Source: Niabella sp.
GTDB lineage: Bacteria; Bacteroidota; Bacteroidia; Chitinophagales; Chitinophagaceae
Assembly (NCBI GenBank): GCA_017744715.1
Contig: JAGIAT010000007.1
Span: 306,202-370,201 of the forward strand
Reading direction: 5' to 3'
Length of the DNA: 64,000 nt
How positions within the stretch are numbered: the stretch's first letter is position 1; each line of letters starts with the position of its first letter. The notes under the pieces are model-generated. The model did not search any database, was not told where the DNA came from, and saw only the letters and a program-made list of their open reading frames with translations. Position numbers and translations under genes: made by a program. Below, in pieces: positions 17,756 through 27,718 of this stretch.

Positions 17756-20143
17756 ATGATCAAAAATTATATAAAGACGGCGTGGAGAGGGCTGATTCGT
17801 AACAAGGCTTTTTCGCTCATCAATATTCTGGGGCTTGCGGTTGGGATGACGGCCTGTTTTATGATCTATATATATGTGGGGTTCGAACGCAGCTATGATA
17901 CTTTTCATACAAAAGCAGATCGTATTTACAAGGTGGTTGCAGATGTAAAAACACCTACGGAAACGATCACCACCCAGGGCGTTACATCGGCACCCGTTTC
18001 CATAAACATCAAGCGGGATTTTCCGGAAGTAGAAGCAGCCGTAAGGTTCGCCGGCGATGGATACCTGCTGCGCAAGGGAGATGTTTTCTTCCAGGAGAAA
18101 AAATCAGTGCTGGCAGACTCTACATTGTTCGACGTATTTGATTTTCCATTGGTGTCCGGCGATAAAAAAACGGCGCTGAAAGAGCCGATGAGCATTGTTC
18201 TTTCGCAAACGACGGCAAAAAAATACTTCGGGAATACGAATCCCCTCGGTCAGCAGGTGCTGCTGACGGGTGCCGCTATTAATGCTACGATCACCGGCGT
18301 GATGAAAGATATTCCTGAAAACTCCCAGATAAAGGCGGATATGTTTGTGTCGATGTCTTCCTACCGGCAGATCTATGGCGTTCCAACAGCCGACAGCGAA
18401 TGGACCAATCATGGTTATTATACATATATACTGCTGAAGCCGGGTGCGGATGCAAAGAAGCTGGCCAAAAAATTTCCTGCTTTTATGGAATATCATCATG
18501 GGAAACAGGCGAAGGAGTTGCAGATGCAGGATTATTTAAGCCTTGAACCGTTGCGTGATGTCTATCTTCGGTCAAAACGGGATGGGTTTGTATCGGGAAG
18601 TATCAATAATGTATATATATTTTCAGTGATCGCTGTTTTCATCCTGCTGATCGCCTGTGTTAATTTTATAAATCTTACTACAGCCCGTAGTGCAGAACGT
18701 GCAAAGGAGGTAGGTGTGCGCAAAGTGATAGGAGCAGCACGCTTTCAGCTGGCCGGTCAGTTTATTGGTGAATCTGTTATGATTGCTCTGATGGCCTTTG
18801 TAGTTGCTGTATGTTTGTCCTTAATGTTGATGCCATTGTTCAATCAGCTTGCCGGGAAGGTGATTGCCCCTGGTATTTTCCATAACCCGCTGCACGTGCT
18901 GGAGCTATTCATCTTGTCCCTTGCCATCGGCATTCTTGCAGGTATCTATCCCTCGTTCGTTTTGTCGTCCTTTAAGCCGGTACATGTACTGAGGGGGTAC
19001 CTGGTAATGGGTACCCAACGGCTGCTGTTAAGAAAAGGATTGGTGGTCTTTCAGTTTGCAATATCCATCATATTAATGGCGGGTACCATTGTGGTAGTGG
19101 CACAGCTAAAGTATATGCGGAGCCAGGACCTGGGCTTTGATAAGGAATATACCTTGTTTATAAATACCAATTTTGATAAAAATAAGAACCGGTTTAAAGA
19201 ATCACTTGCCGGCATACCGGGGGTACTGTCTTCCTGTTATTCTGCATTTATCCCGGGAGGAGGTAATACCGCCGCCTATTCCGAGCTGGAAAATAAGAAT
19301 GGCGAAATGCAGAAAACCAATATGGACCTCTATTTCGTTGACTTTGATTATATCCGTCAATACCAGCTGCACCTGGTCGCAGGACGAGGGTTTTCGCCGG
19401 CTTTTAAAACCGACAGCTCCCAGGCAATGGTGATCAATGAAACCGCCGCCCGTGTTCTTGGTTATGCTGCGCCAAAAGACGCGGTAGGAAAAAATTATAG
19501 TCAATGGGGGACCAAAGGCAAGATAATCGGGGTAGTGAGAGATTTCCATTTTCAATCGTTGCAGCAGCCCGTAAAACCATTAACCATGCGTTATAATGCT
19601 GGTGCGTTTACCATGATCTCGGTAAAACTTTCGTCAAAAAACCTCCCCGGAACTATCAGGAATATTGAAACGCAGTGGAAGCAAATCGTTCCCAACCGGC
19701 CATTTGAGTATGCCTTTCTGGACCAATTCTTTGATGAGCAATATCATGCAGAAGACCGGTTCAGTAATTTGTTTTTCAATTTTTCAATACTGGCTATTTT
19801 TATTTCATGCCTGGGTTTGTTAGGACTTTCCCTGTACAGCACCCTTCAGCGTACAAAGGAAATAGGCGTTCGGAAGGTTTTAGGGGCCGGTGCTGCCAAT
19901 ATTGTGCTGCTGTTGTCGTCTGGGTTTTTAAAACTGGTATTGGTGGCCTTCCTCATCGCATTACCCATTGCCTGGCTGGGCATGCATAAATGGCTGGAGG
20001 AATTCGCATATCATATTCATATAACCTGGTGGATGTTTGCTGTGGCGGGGTTAACAGCAGTACTGGTTGCGTTTTTTACAATCAGTATACAGGCGCTGAA
20101 AGCAGCCTTGGCCAACCCGGTACGGTCGCTGCGTTCGGAGTAA
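17756..20143 (+). CDS. MacB/FtsX-type ABC permease, array member 4
   Basis: Permease of 795 residues from the ATG at 17756. An in-frame ATG at 17663 would add 31 residues translated from the heptamer spacer, and all paralogs begin MIKNY or similar. Coupling segments are KEVGVRKVIGA near 319 and KEIGVRKVLGA near 703. The first-half end reads KPVHVLRG, a departure from PVKVLKG. The C-terminus is NPVRSLRSE. It belongs with members 2 and 10 (KFPAFM motif; RPFEYAFLDQFFDEQY). Confidence 0.94.
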   Translation: MIKNYIKTAWRGLIRNKAFSLINILGLAVGMTACFMIYIYVGFERSYDTFHTKADRIYKVVADVKTPTETITTQGVTSAPVSINIKRDFPEVEAAVRFAGDGYLLRKGDVFFQEKKSVLADSTLFDVFDFPLVSGDKKTALKEPMSIVLSQTTAKKYFGNTNPLGQQVLLTGAAINATITGVMKDIPENSQIKADMFVSMSSYRQIYGVPTADSEWTNHGYYTYILLKPGADAKKLAKKFPAFMEYHHGKQAKELQMQDYLSLEPLRDVYLRSKRDGFVSGSINNVYIFSVIAVFILLIACVNFINLTTARSAERAKEVGVRKVIGAARFQLAGQFIGESVMIALMAFVVAVCLSLMLMPLFNQLAGKVIAPGIFHNPLHVLELFILSLAIGILAGIYPSFVLSSFKPVHVLRGYLVMGTQRLLLRKGLVVFQFAISIILMAGTIVVVAQLKYMRSQDLGFDKEYTLFINTNFDKNKNRFKESLAGIPGVLSSCYSAFIPGGGNTAAYSELENKNGEMQKTNMDLYFVDFDYIRQYQLHLVAGRGFSPAFKTDSSQAMVINETAARVLGYAAPKDAVGKNYSQWGTKGKIIGVVRDFHFQSLQQPVKPLTMRYNAGAFTMISVKLSSKNLPGTIRNIETQWKQIVPNRPFEYAFLDQFFDEQYHAEDRFSNLFFNFSILAIFISCLGLLGLSLYSTLQRTKEIGVRKVLGAGAANIVLLLSSGFLKLVLVAFLIALPIAWLGMHKWLEEFAYHIHITWWMFAVAGLTAVLVAFFTISIQALKAALANPVRSLRSE

Positions 20144-20224
20144 AAAATGATGAATGAGGTATAGCGAAGGAGGAAGAATAAAAATTATTGAATCGGTATA
20201 TATGATCTGACAGCTAAAAACGCA

Positions 20225-20242
20225 GCCCGATCGCTATCGGGC
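20225..20242. repeat. Perfect inverted repeat
   Basis: GCCCGAT and ATCGGGC flank the 4-nt loop CGCT in the spacer between permeases 4 and 5. There is no T tail, so it is not a clear terminator. Confidence 0.6.
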
Positions 20243-20258
20243 CCAAAATCTGAAAATA

Positions 20259-22655
20259 ATGATCAAGGACTATGTTAAAACCGCCTGGCGGAACCTCGGA
20301 AAAAGAAAGCTTTTTTCGTTTATCAATATCGTGGGGCTTGCATTGGGGCTTGCATTTGCCGGCATTATCGGTATCTATGTTTATGAAAACCTTCAGGTAG
20401 ATCGTACACAGCCTGCAAATTTGTATCGCGTTATTACGGCCTATAATTCTAAAACGGAAAGCAATAGAACATCGGGTGTTGGCCGGGCGCTGATTCCAGC
20501 CATCCGGCAGGAAATACCCGAGGCGGAATATGTAGTGCCTGTGAAACCGTTTCGTGCTGCTTCAATCAAAACGAAAAATGAACACTTTTATGACAGGACG
20601 ATTTTAGCCGGGGAACATTTTTTTCAGGCGTTTAACTTCCCGCTTTTAAAAGGGAATCCGGTAACCGTTTTAAAAGAACCGAACGCAGCAGTGCTTACGG
20701 AAACTGCAGCAAAAAAATATTTTGGTACGGCCGACGCTGTAGGTAAAATACTGTATATAAATGACACCCTGGCCTTTACGGTTACCGGCGTTGCAAAAGA
20801 TTTTTCTTCCTCGCATATTAACTGGAATATATTGCTTTCGTTCAGCACATTTGAAGGAAAGGCTTTTGATATGTCGCAATGGTTTGTATGGGATATGACT
20901 TGCTATGTGACATTGAAAAAAAACGTTAATGTAAAAGATGCGGAAAGCAAAATCGCTGCGTTGCCCATGGCTAAAAACGGTGAGGAATACAGAAGTTTTG
21001 GTCATAAGGTAAAACAGGAACTGGAACCCGTGCGCAATATTTATCTGTTCTCCCCGCTGCCCGGACTTTATATGCCAAAGGGAAACCCGAAAGAATTGTA
21101 TATTTTTTCGGGAATAGGCATTGCATTGCTATTACTGGCCTGTATCAATTTTATTAACCTTACTACGGCATATCAGTCAGACAGGGGCAAGGAAGTGGGG
21201 GTGCGTAAAACAATGGGAGCGTCTACCGGCTCCCTGGTGGGGCAGTTTATGGCAGAAACATTGGTTATTGTGTTAATTGCATCATTGCTTGCCACTGGTA
21301 TCATTGCAGTGCTGCTGCCGTTTGTAGAACGCATTTCTGAAATGAAGCTTTCGTTGTCAGTACTTATGCAACCGGTGATTATAGCAGGTGCGATAGCGCT
21401 CATTATGATCACAACGCTGCTTGCGGGCATGTATCCTTCTTCGGTTTTAGCAAAGCTTCAACCAACAGAGTCTATGAAAGGACTAAAGAGAATGGGCAAA
21501 GGAAACTTTCGTTTGAGGAGGATATTGGTGGTGTTTCAGTTTGTTGTATCACTTATATTGGTTATGGGTACATTGGTTGCCATGCGCCAGCTGCGGTTTA
21601 TGCAGGAGAAAGATCTGGGGTTTAATAAAGAGGAAATTATTGTACTGGATATAAGTAAACTACCCAAAAAATATCTGGTAGATAATTATGAAAGTATCAA
21701 AAACCAGTTGCAGGAATATCCGGGTATAAAGTCGATTTCAGGCTCCATGGGCATGCCGGGGCGGTTCGGCTGGGATGGCCAAACGGTAATTCCGGAAGGC
21801 TTTACACAAGAACAAAGCCTTACAATGGAAGTGATACCTTCGGACCAGGACTATACCAAAACACTGGGCATTACCCTCAAAGCAGGCAGGGATTTCTCCA
21901 AAGCGTTTTCTACAGATGCCACAAACGGGGTATTGCTGAATGAGGAAGCCTGTCGCACAATAGGATGGACACCGGCCGAGGCAATTGGAAAGCGAATAAG
22001 TTCATCCGGCTCAGGCCTGGATTCGGGCAGCGTAATTGGCGTAATGGCCGATTATCATCAACATGGATTGCAAATGAAAATAAACCCGATTGTTATCTTT
22101 AACGGGAACAAATACACCTACAATTTTTTTGCAGTAAAATTGCAAACAAAAAACGTACAGGAAGCGGTTAATAACTTTGAAAAATTCTGGAAAACAAAAT
22201 TTCCAGGTTATACGTTAGAATGGTTTGCGCTTGATGATGACCTGAACCGCCAATACAAATCGGAGGCCAATTTGGCAAGCGTTGTTAAACTATTTGCCCT
22301 GTTAACCATTTTTATTGCTGCGCTGGGGCTGTTAGGCATAACATTATTCACCGTTTTACAACGAACAAAAGAAATAGGCATCCGCAAAGTGTTGGGGGCA
22401 AAGCTGCTGGATATTATTACACTTGTTGGCAAAGAATTTTTGCTGCTGGTAATCGTTGCGTTATTAATAGCCGTGCCGTTGGCCTGGTGGGCAATGAATG
22501 ATTGGCTGCAAAATTTTTCATACCGCACTTCGATCAATTCGTGGCTGTTTGTAATAACCGGGGCAGGAGCACTGCTGTTAACATTTGCAATTGTTGGTGT
22601 AATTACCATGCGTGCAGCCCTGGTAAACCCGGTACGGTCGCTACGTTCGGAGTAG
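20259..22655 (+). CDS. MacB/FtsX-type ABC permease, array member 5
   Basis: Permease of 798 residues. Coupling segments are KEVGVRKTMGA near 313 and KEIGIRKVLGA near 706. The usual NFMNLSTARS is replaced by NFINLTTAYQSDRG, and the first-half end motif by QPTESMKG, so it is a divergent member. The C-terminus is NPVRSLRSE. By eye the gene is more A+T-rich than its neighbours, which would fit separate acquisition; this needs a base-composition count. Confidence 0.93.
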   Translation: MIKDYVKTAWRNLGKRKLFSFINIVGLALGLAFAGIIGIYVYENLQVDRTQPANLYRVITAYNSKTESNRTSGVGRALIPAIRQEIPEAEYVVPVKPFRAASIKTKNEHFYDRTILAGEHFFQAFNFPLLKGNPVTVLKEPNAAVLTETAAKKYFGTADAVGKILYINDTLAFTVTGVAKDFSSSHINWNILLSFSTFEGKAFDMSQWFVWDMTCYVTLKKNVNVKDAESKIAALPMAKNGEEYRSFGHKVKQELEPVRNIYLFSPLPGLYMPKGNPKELYIFSGIGIALLLLACINFINLTTAYQSDRGKEVGVRKTMGASTGSLVGQFMAETLVIVLIASLLATGIIAVLLPFVERISEMKLSLSVLMQPVIIAGAIALIMITTLLAGMYPSSVLAKLQPTESMKGLKRMGKGNFRLRRILVVFQFVVSLILVMGTLVAMRQLRFMQEKDLGFNKEEIIVLDISKLPKKYLVDNYESIKNQLQEYPGIKSISGSMGMPGRFGWDGQTVIPEGFTQEQSLTMEVIPSDQDYTKTLGITLKAGRDFSKAFSTDATNGVLLNEEACRTIGWTPAEAIGKRISSSGSGLDSGSVIGVMADYHQHGLQMKINPIVIFNGNKYTYNFFAVKLQTKNVQEAVNNFEKFWKTKFPGYTLEWFALDDDLNRQYKSEANLASVVKLFALLTIFIAALGLLGITLFTVLQRTKEIGIRKVLGAKLLDIITLVGKEFLLLVIVALLIAVPLAWWAMNDWLQNFSYRTSINSWLFVITGAGALLLTFAIVGVITMRAALVNPVRSLRSE

Positions 22656-22710
22656 GTCGGGTGGTCATTAAACAGGACCAGCGGAACAGGTAGGCGCAAA
22701 TAGGGTACCC

Positions 22711-22801
22711 GAATCTGAAATCTGAAATCTCAACTCTCAAATCTGAAATCTCAACTCTCAAATCTGAATTCTGAATTCTCAAATCTGAAACCTCAACTCT
22801 A
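22711..22801. repeat. Heptamer array, AANTCTS family (13 units)
   Basis: Thirteen consecutive 7-bp units such as AAATCTG, AAATCTC, AACTCTC and AATTCTG, in perfect register. The array ends 5 bp before the ATG of permease 6. Confidence 0.9.
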
Positions 22802-22806
22802 AAGAA

Positions 22807-25167
22807 ATGATCAAAAATTACATCAAAACCGCCTGGCGGAATTTAGTCCGGAATAAGGGGTTTATGTTCGTTAATTTAATGGGGCTTTCTATTGGTATTT
22901 CCGCAACCCTGATGATCCTGCTATGGGTAAACGATGAACTAACGTACGACCGGTTTCAAAAGAACTACGACCACATCCACGTTGTGATCGCAAACCGCGA
23001 TTTTAAGAACCGTGTATTTACAGATTATAATATGGTATTGCCCTTGGCCCGTGAATTACAGCATGCAGACCCGCTGATAAAGAACGCTACGGTTACTACC
23101 CAGAATTATGACCTGTTGCTGCATGCAAATGATACCAAAATACGGAAGGGTGGCATGACCGTAGGGGATCATTTTTTTGATATTTTTTCCTGGAAATTCC
23201 TGGAAGGCAATGCTGCCGGAGCACTCAATGATCCATCGTCAATAGTGCTGACGGCTTCCGCAGCGAAAGCCCTGTTTGGTAACGAAGATCCGGTGAATAA
23301 GACGATCCGGATTATTGAGGAAAAGCGGGATGTGAAGGTTACGGCAATAGTAGCAGATCCTCCGGGCAATTCCGCGTTTCAGTTCGATTTCCTGCGGCCG
23401 TTTAATTATAATGATCCGGACACGAAGGGATTGATGGAAAACTGGGTAGGGTCCAGCTGGCGGGTATATGTTCAAACAGCTCCGGGGGCAGATATAAAGC
23501 GTGTAGATGCCACCATCAACCGGGTAAAAAAGCAACACGACCCCAATGATAAGCTCAGTACCTACTTTACCTTTCCAATGAAACGCTGGCATCTTTACAA
23601 TGATTTTAAAGAGGGCAAAAATGTAGGCGGCATGATCGAATATGTGCGCCTATTTATGATCGTTGCCGCAATCATCCTGCTGATCGCCTGTGTAAACTTT
23701 ATGAATCTTTCTACTGCGCGTTCCGAAAAACGGTCGAAAGAGGTGGGGATCCGCAAAACGCTTGGAGCCGGAAAACTGAAACTGGTATTACAGTTCTTTT
23801 CAGAATCCATGATGCTGGTGCTAATCGCATTTCTTGTTTCTGTGGGCATAGTATTGCTGCTGCTGCCCTACTTCAACCAGCTGGTAAATAAAAAGCTGGC
23901 GCTTGATTTTAGCCAGCCGGTGTTCTGGTTGGGAAGCCTGGCCATCATCCTGGTAACCGGTATCCTTGCCGGTAGCTATCCGGCCCTGTATCTTTCTTCG
24001 TTCCGGCCCGTAAAGGTATTGAAAGGCGTTTTTGTGTCTGGCGGTAAAACGGCGCTGCCCCGTCATATACTGGTGGTATTCCAGTTTATGATCTCCATCC
24101 TGCTGATCTCGGCAACCATTATCGTATACCAGCAGCTCCGGCACATAAAAGACCGGAAAACCGGGTATGATGCCCGCAACCTCCTGATGATTACCGGAAC
24201 GGAGGAAACGGAAAAAAACTTTAATGTTATAAAACAGGAACTGCTGCAAAGCCGGGTGGTTACCGCGGTTACCCGCTCCAGCTCGCCCATTACACAGGTA
24301 TGGTGGAAATCCGGTGCACCAGACTGGAACGGAAAACCGGCAGACCTGAACCTGGTCGTTTCCGGAATACGCACGGATGTAGACTTTGCAAAAACAATGG
24401 GAATCCGTTTGCTGGAGGGACAGGATTTTGCGGGTACACCCGCCGATTCATCCTCCGTATTGCTCAACAAGGCTGCGGTGGAAGCCATGGGCCTCAAACA
24501 CCCTATAGGAATGGAGATGCGGTTTGGGAATGAAAAATACCGGGTAACCGGTGTTACCGGCAACGTAGTGATGGAATCGCCTTTTCAACCGGTAGATCCC
24601 ATGCTTACCTTTTACAATCCTCGTGCTACCGGTGTAATCAGCTTGCGCATTGCAGATGCCATACCGGTGAAAAAGGCCCTGGCGGCAATTGAGGAGGTAT
24701 TTAAAAAATACAATCCGGCCTATCCGTTCGAATACCAGTTTGCAGATGAGGAGTTTGGACAGAAGTTTATAGGAGAGGAGCTCATTAGCAGGGTTACCAA
24801 TATTTTTGCCGGCCTGGCAATCTTTATCTGTTGTATAGGGCTTGGGGGGCTGGTTGCATATACCGTGGAAAGACGGTTCCGGGAGATCAGCATCCGTAAA
24901 GTGCTGGGGGCTACCATCCGCCAGGTATTATTGCTGATAGGGCGCGAATTCCTGAAGCTGGTGCTTATCGCATTTGTAATTGCAGTGCCTCTTACCTGGT
25001 GGCTGATGGATCACTGGCTTCAAAAATATACATACCATATTCAGATCAGTGCACTGGTATTTATAGCGGTGGGAGGATTGGTGTTGTTACTGGCGCTGGT
25101 AGTGGTAGGGTTGAATACGCTTCGGGCGGCGGTTACCAACCCGGTGCGCTCGCTACGGTCGGAATAA
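22807..25167 (+). CDS. MacB/FtsX-type ABC permease, array member 6
   Basis: Permease of 786 residues, the shortest of the array. Coupling segments are KEVGIRKTLGA near 313 and REISIRKVLGA near 694; the second has S for G. The half-end motif is RPVKVLKG and the C-terminus NPVRSLRSE. The first half is close to member 1 (STARSEKR, RWHLYNDFKEGKNVGG). In the second FtsX bundle GLGGLVAYTVERRF differs from the usual GLFGLASF, so the two halves may have different histories. The start is placed at the end of the longest heptamer array. Confidence 0.94.
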   Translation: MIKNYIKTAWRNLVRNKGFMFVNLMGLSIGISATLMILLWVNDELTYDRFQKNYDHIHVVIANRDFKNRVFTDYNMVLPLARELQHADPLIKNATVTTQNYDLLLHANDTKIRKGGMTVGDHFFDIFSWKFLEGNAAGALNDPSSIVLTASAAKALFGNEDPVNKTIRIIEEKRDVKVTAIVADPPGNSAFQFDFLRPFNYNDPDTKGLMENWVGSSWRVYVQTAPGADIKRVDATINRVKKQHDPNDKLSTYFTFPMKRWHLYNDFKEGKNVGGMIEYVRLFMIVAAIILLIACVNFMNLSTARSEKRSKEVGIRKTLGAGKLKLVLQFFSESMMLVLIAFLVSVGIVLLLLPYFNQLVNKKLALDFSQPVFWLGSLAIILVTGILAGSYPALYLSSFRPVKVLKGVFVSGGKTALPRHILVVFQFMISILLISATIIVYQQLRHIKDRKTGYDARNLLMITGTEETEKNFNVIKQELLQSRVVTAVTRSSSPITQVWWKSGAPDWNGKPADLNLVVSGIRTDVDFAKTMGIRLLEGQDFAGTPADSSSVLLNKAAVEAMGLKHPIGMEMRFGNEKYRVTGVTGNVVMESPFQPVDPMLTFYNPRATGVISLRIADAIPVKKALAAIEEVFKKYNPAYPFEYQFADEEFGQKFIGEELISRVTNIFAGLAIFICCIGLGGLVAYTVERRFREISIRKVLGATIRQVLLLIGREFLKLVLIAFVIAVPLTWWLMDHWLQKYTYHIQISALVFIAVGGLVLLLALVVVGLNTLRAAVTNPVRSLRSE

Positions 25168-25221
25168 GAAAATGTAAAGCGGCAATGCTGAATGGCGAAC
25201 GAAAGCGCAATAAGACAATCG

Positions 25222-25270
25222 TCTCAAATCTGGAATCTCAAGTCTGAAATCTCAAATCTCAAACCTAAAA
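25222..25270. repeat. Heptamer array, TCTSRAR family (7 units)
   Basis: Units TCTCAAA, TCTGGAA, TCTCAAG and TCTGAAA run in register and end two bases before the ATG of permease 7. Confidence 0.85.
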
Positions 25271-25272
25271 AA

Positions 25273-27687
25273 ATGATCAGAAACTATATAAAAACCGCCT
25301 GGCGGAATATCGTTCAGAAAAAGACGTTTTCGGTTATCAATATCACGGGACTGGCGATTGGTATGGGTGCTGCGCTGCTGTTGTTTATTGTAGTGCGGTA
25401 TGAGTTGAGTTACGATCGTACGCAACCGAACTATCACCGTATTTACCGGATTGTTACAGATGACAGGTTCTCGGATGGTACCACGCATAATCCCGGGGTG
25501 CCAGTGCCGGTATTGGAGCATTTGCGTGCGCGGTTTCCCGAGCTTTCTTTTGGTGCCATCAATGCCACGTATCAAAGCGCGGTAAATGTGCCGGATGCAA
25601 ACGGCAATGAAACCGCTTTTGTGGAAAATACCGGTATTTTCTTTTGCGAGCCGCAATTTTTTAACCTGTTCCAAAGCCGGTGGATCCATGGCAATGCATC
25701 CGTACTGGATGCGCCCAACACGGTAGTGTTAAGCAGTGCCACGGCCAGGAAATATTTTAAAACAGAAGCCAATAGCCTGGGAAAAACAATAAAGCTGGAT
25801 CATCAGATCCCATTAAAGGTGGCAGGTATTATAGCCGATCCGCCGGGGAATACCGATTTCCCGTTGCAGGTACTGATCTCTATGAAAACCGTCAAACAGA
25901 ATCCCGGCCAGTATTATTATAATGAAGATTGCTGGGGATGTGTATCCAGTAACTTCCAGGTATATGCCAAACTGCCTCCGGGTGTTTCGGAGGAAACCGT
26001 AAACCGGCAGCTGGCACAGTTTAGTAAAGAACAATACAGCCGGGATAACCGGGGTGCAAGTTCTGCAAAGAGCAATACCCTGCAGCCACTTTCAGATCTG
26101 CATTTTAATCTCCGGTACGAAACACTGGGAGATCACCGCACCTCGCGTACCACGCTGGTTACACTGTCGCTGATCGCGGTCTTTATTTTACTGATGGCCG
26201 GTATCAACTTTGTAAACCTGGCTACAGTGCAGGGCATTACAAGATCAAAAGAAATGGGTGTGCGAAAAGTACTGGGCAGCAGCCGGAAGCAGATCTTCTG
26301 GCAGATGATGGGAGAAACGGCACTGCTGGTATTGATCGCTTTGATCGCGGCATTTTTGTTGGCCTGGGTCGCGTTGCCGCATATTAAACATATAGCCTCC
26401 ATACAGGAAACGCTTACCTTGCTGAACGGCGCCAATATTGGATTGTTGCTGGCCATCGGGCTGCTGGTTGCCTTTTTGGCCGGGCTTTACCCCGCACTTG
26501 TGTTATCCGGCTTCAAACCGGCCACCGTTTTCAATCAAAAAGTGATCACGCTGAAGTCAGGCGGCGTTTCGGTGCGGAAAGTGCTCGTCGTATTCCAGTT
26601 TGCCGTTACACAGGTATTGATGGTGGGAACCATTGTAGCGGTTGCCCAGATGGGGTTTGTGCGGAAGATGGACCTGGGTTTTAACAAGGATGCCATCCTG
26701 CTGCTGAATGGTAGTACAGATAGTATAAGTCTTGCAAGACAGGATGCTTTTGCCCGTGCACTCCGGAATGTACCCGGGGTGCAACAGCTTTCCTTCCAGT
26801 CTGACGCGCCAACCTCCGATAATAACTCTTCCACCAATTTTGCGTTTGATCACCGCCCCGACGAACCGTTTCAGGTGTACCTGAAATTTGCAGACACGGC
26901 ATATCTTAAAACCTATCAGATGTCGTTATTGGCCGGTACCAATTATGCCGCCAGCGATACGATCAGGGAGGGCATCATCAATGAAACCCTGGCACGGATG
27001 CTGGGTGTAAAAAATATGAAGGATGTTGTTGGAAAAACATTGAAGATTAACGGTAACTGGCATTTGATCACCGGTGTGGTAAAGGATTTTAAAGCCAACT
27101 CACTGAAACAGGAGATAAAGCCCATGTTTATTTCTACCCAGAAGAAATTTTACGGGCAAATTGGTATTAAACTACATGCGGACAATCTGAGTGCGGCAAA
27201 AGACAAAGTGGAAGCCGTTTGGAAGCAGTATTATCCGGAGTATGCCTACAATGCCGTTTTCCTGGATGAGGCCATCGAACGGTTTTACCAGCAGGATACA
27301 CAGCTGTCGTTGCTGTACAAAATCTTTGCGGCGCTTGCAATGCTGATCGCATGTTTGGGGCTTTATGGCTTGGTATCGTTTATGGTTGTACAAAAAACAA
27401 AGGAAGTAGGTGTGCGCAAAGTACTGGGCGCCTCTACGGGCAGCCTGGTTTTGATGTTGTCGAAAGAGTTCTTTATATTGATCGGTATCTCTTTTTTGCT
27501 GGCAACACCCGCTGCATGGTATATGATGCGGAACTGGCTGGATGATTTCGTATACCGCATTCCGCTGCATGCCGGGTTCTTTATTGCGGGCGTAGGCATC
27601 GCGTTGATCATCGCCTTTGTATCGGTGGCCTATAAGGCATTCCGTGCGGCGATGGCAGATCCTGTGAAAAGCCTGCGAACGGAATGA
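25273..27687 (+). CDS. MacB/FtsX-type ABC permease, array member 7
   Basis: Permease of 804 residues from the ATG at 25273; the in-frame ATG at 25192 only adds residues encoded by the heptamer array. Coupling segments are KEMGVRKVLGS near 328 and KEVGVRKVLGA near 712. The first periplasmic domain is longer than in member 1 and contains a CWGC motif (C220, C223) not seen in the other twelve. The first-half end motif reads KPATVFNQ, not PVKVLKG, and the C-terminus is DPVKSLRTE. This is a divergent member, perhaps redox-sensitive or metal-binding on the periplasmic side (speculative). Confidence 0.93.
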   Translation: MIRNYIKTAWRNIVQKKTFSVINITGLAIGMGAALLLFIVVRYELSYDRTQPNYHRIYRIVTDDRFSDGTTHNPGVPVPVLEHLRARFPELSFGAINATYQSAVNVPDANGNETAFVENTGIFFCEPQFFNLFQSRWIHGNASVLDAPNTVVLSSATARKYFKTEANSLGKTIKLDHQIPLKVAGIIADPPGNTDFPLQVLISMKTVKQNPGQYYYNEDCWGCVSSNFQVYAKLPPGVSEETVNRQLAQFSKEQYSRDNRGASSAKSNTLQPLSDLHFNLRYETLGDHRTSRTTLVTLSLIAVFILLMAGINFVNLATVQGITRSKEMGVRKVLGSSRKQIFWQMMGETALLVLIALIAAFLLAWVALPHIKHIASIQETLTLLNGANIGLLLAIGLLVAFLAGLYPALVLSGFKPATVFNQKVITLKSGGVSVRKVLVVFQFAVTQVLMVGTIVAVAQMGFVRKMDLGFNKDAILLLNGSTDSISLARQDAFARALRNVPGVQQLSFQSDAPTSDNNSSTNFAFDHRPDEPFQVYLKFADTAYLKTYQMSLLAGTNYAASDTIREGIINETLARMLGVKNMKDVVGKTLKINGNWHLITGVVKDFKANSLKQEIKPMFISTQKKFYGQIGIKLHADNLSAAKDKVEAVWKQYYPEYAYNAVFLDEAIERFYQQDTQLSLLYKIFAALAMLIACLGLYGLVSFMVVQKTKEVGVRKVLGASTGSLVLMLSKEFFILIGISFLLATPAAWYMMRNWLDDFVYRIPLHAGFFIAGVGIALIIAFVSVAYKAFRAAMADPVKSLRTE

Positions 27688-27718
27688 TCCATTAATTGAT
27701 AACAGTAAAAGACAAACG

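Noticed and set aside
22711..22801. CRISPR or VNTR-coding sequence
   Set aside because: The 7-bp units leave no spacer and are not in a gene; in-frame ATGs within similar arrays (5764, 25192) give only low-complexity extensions of the real proteins.
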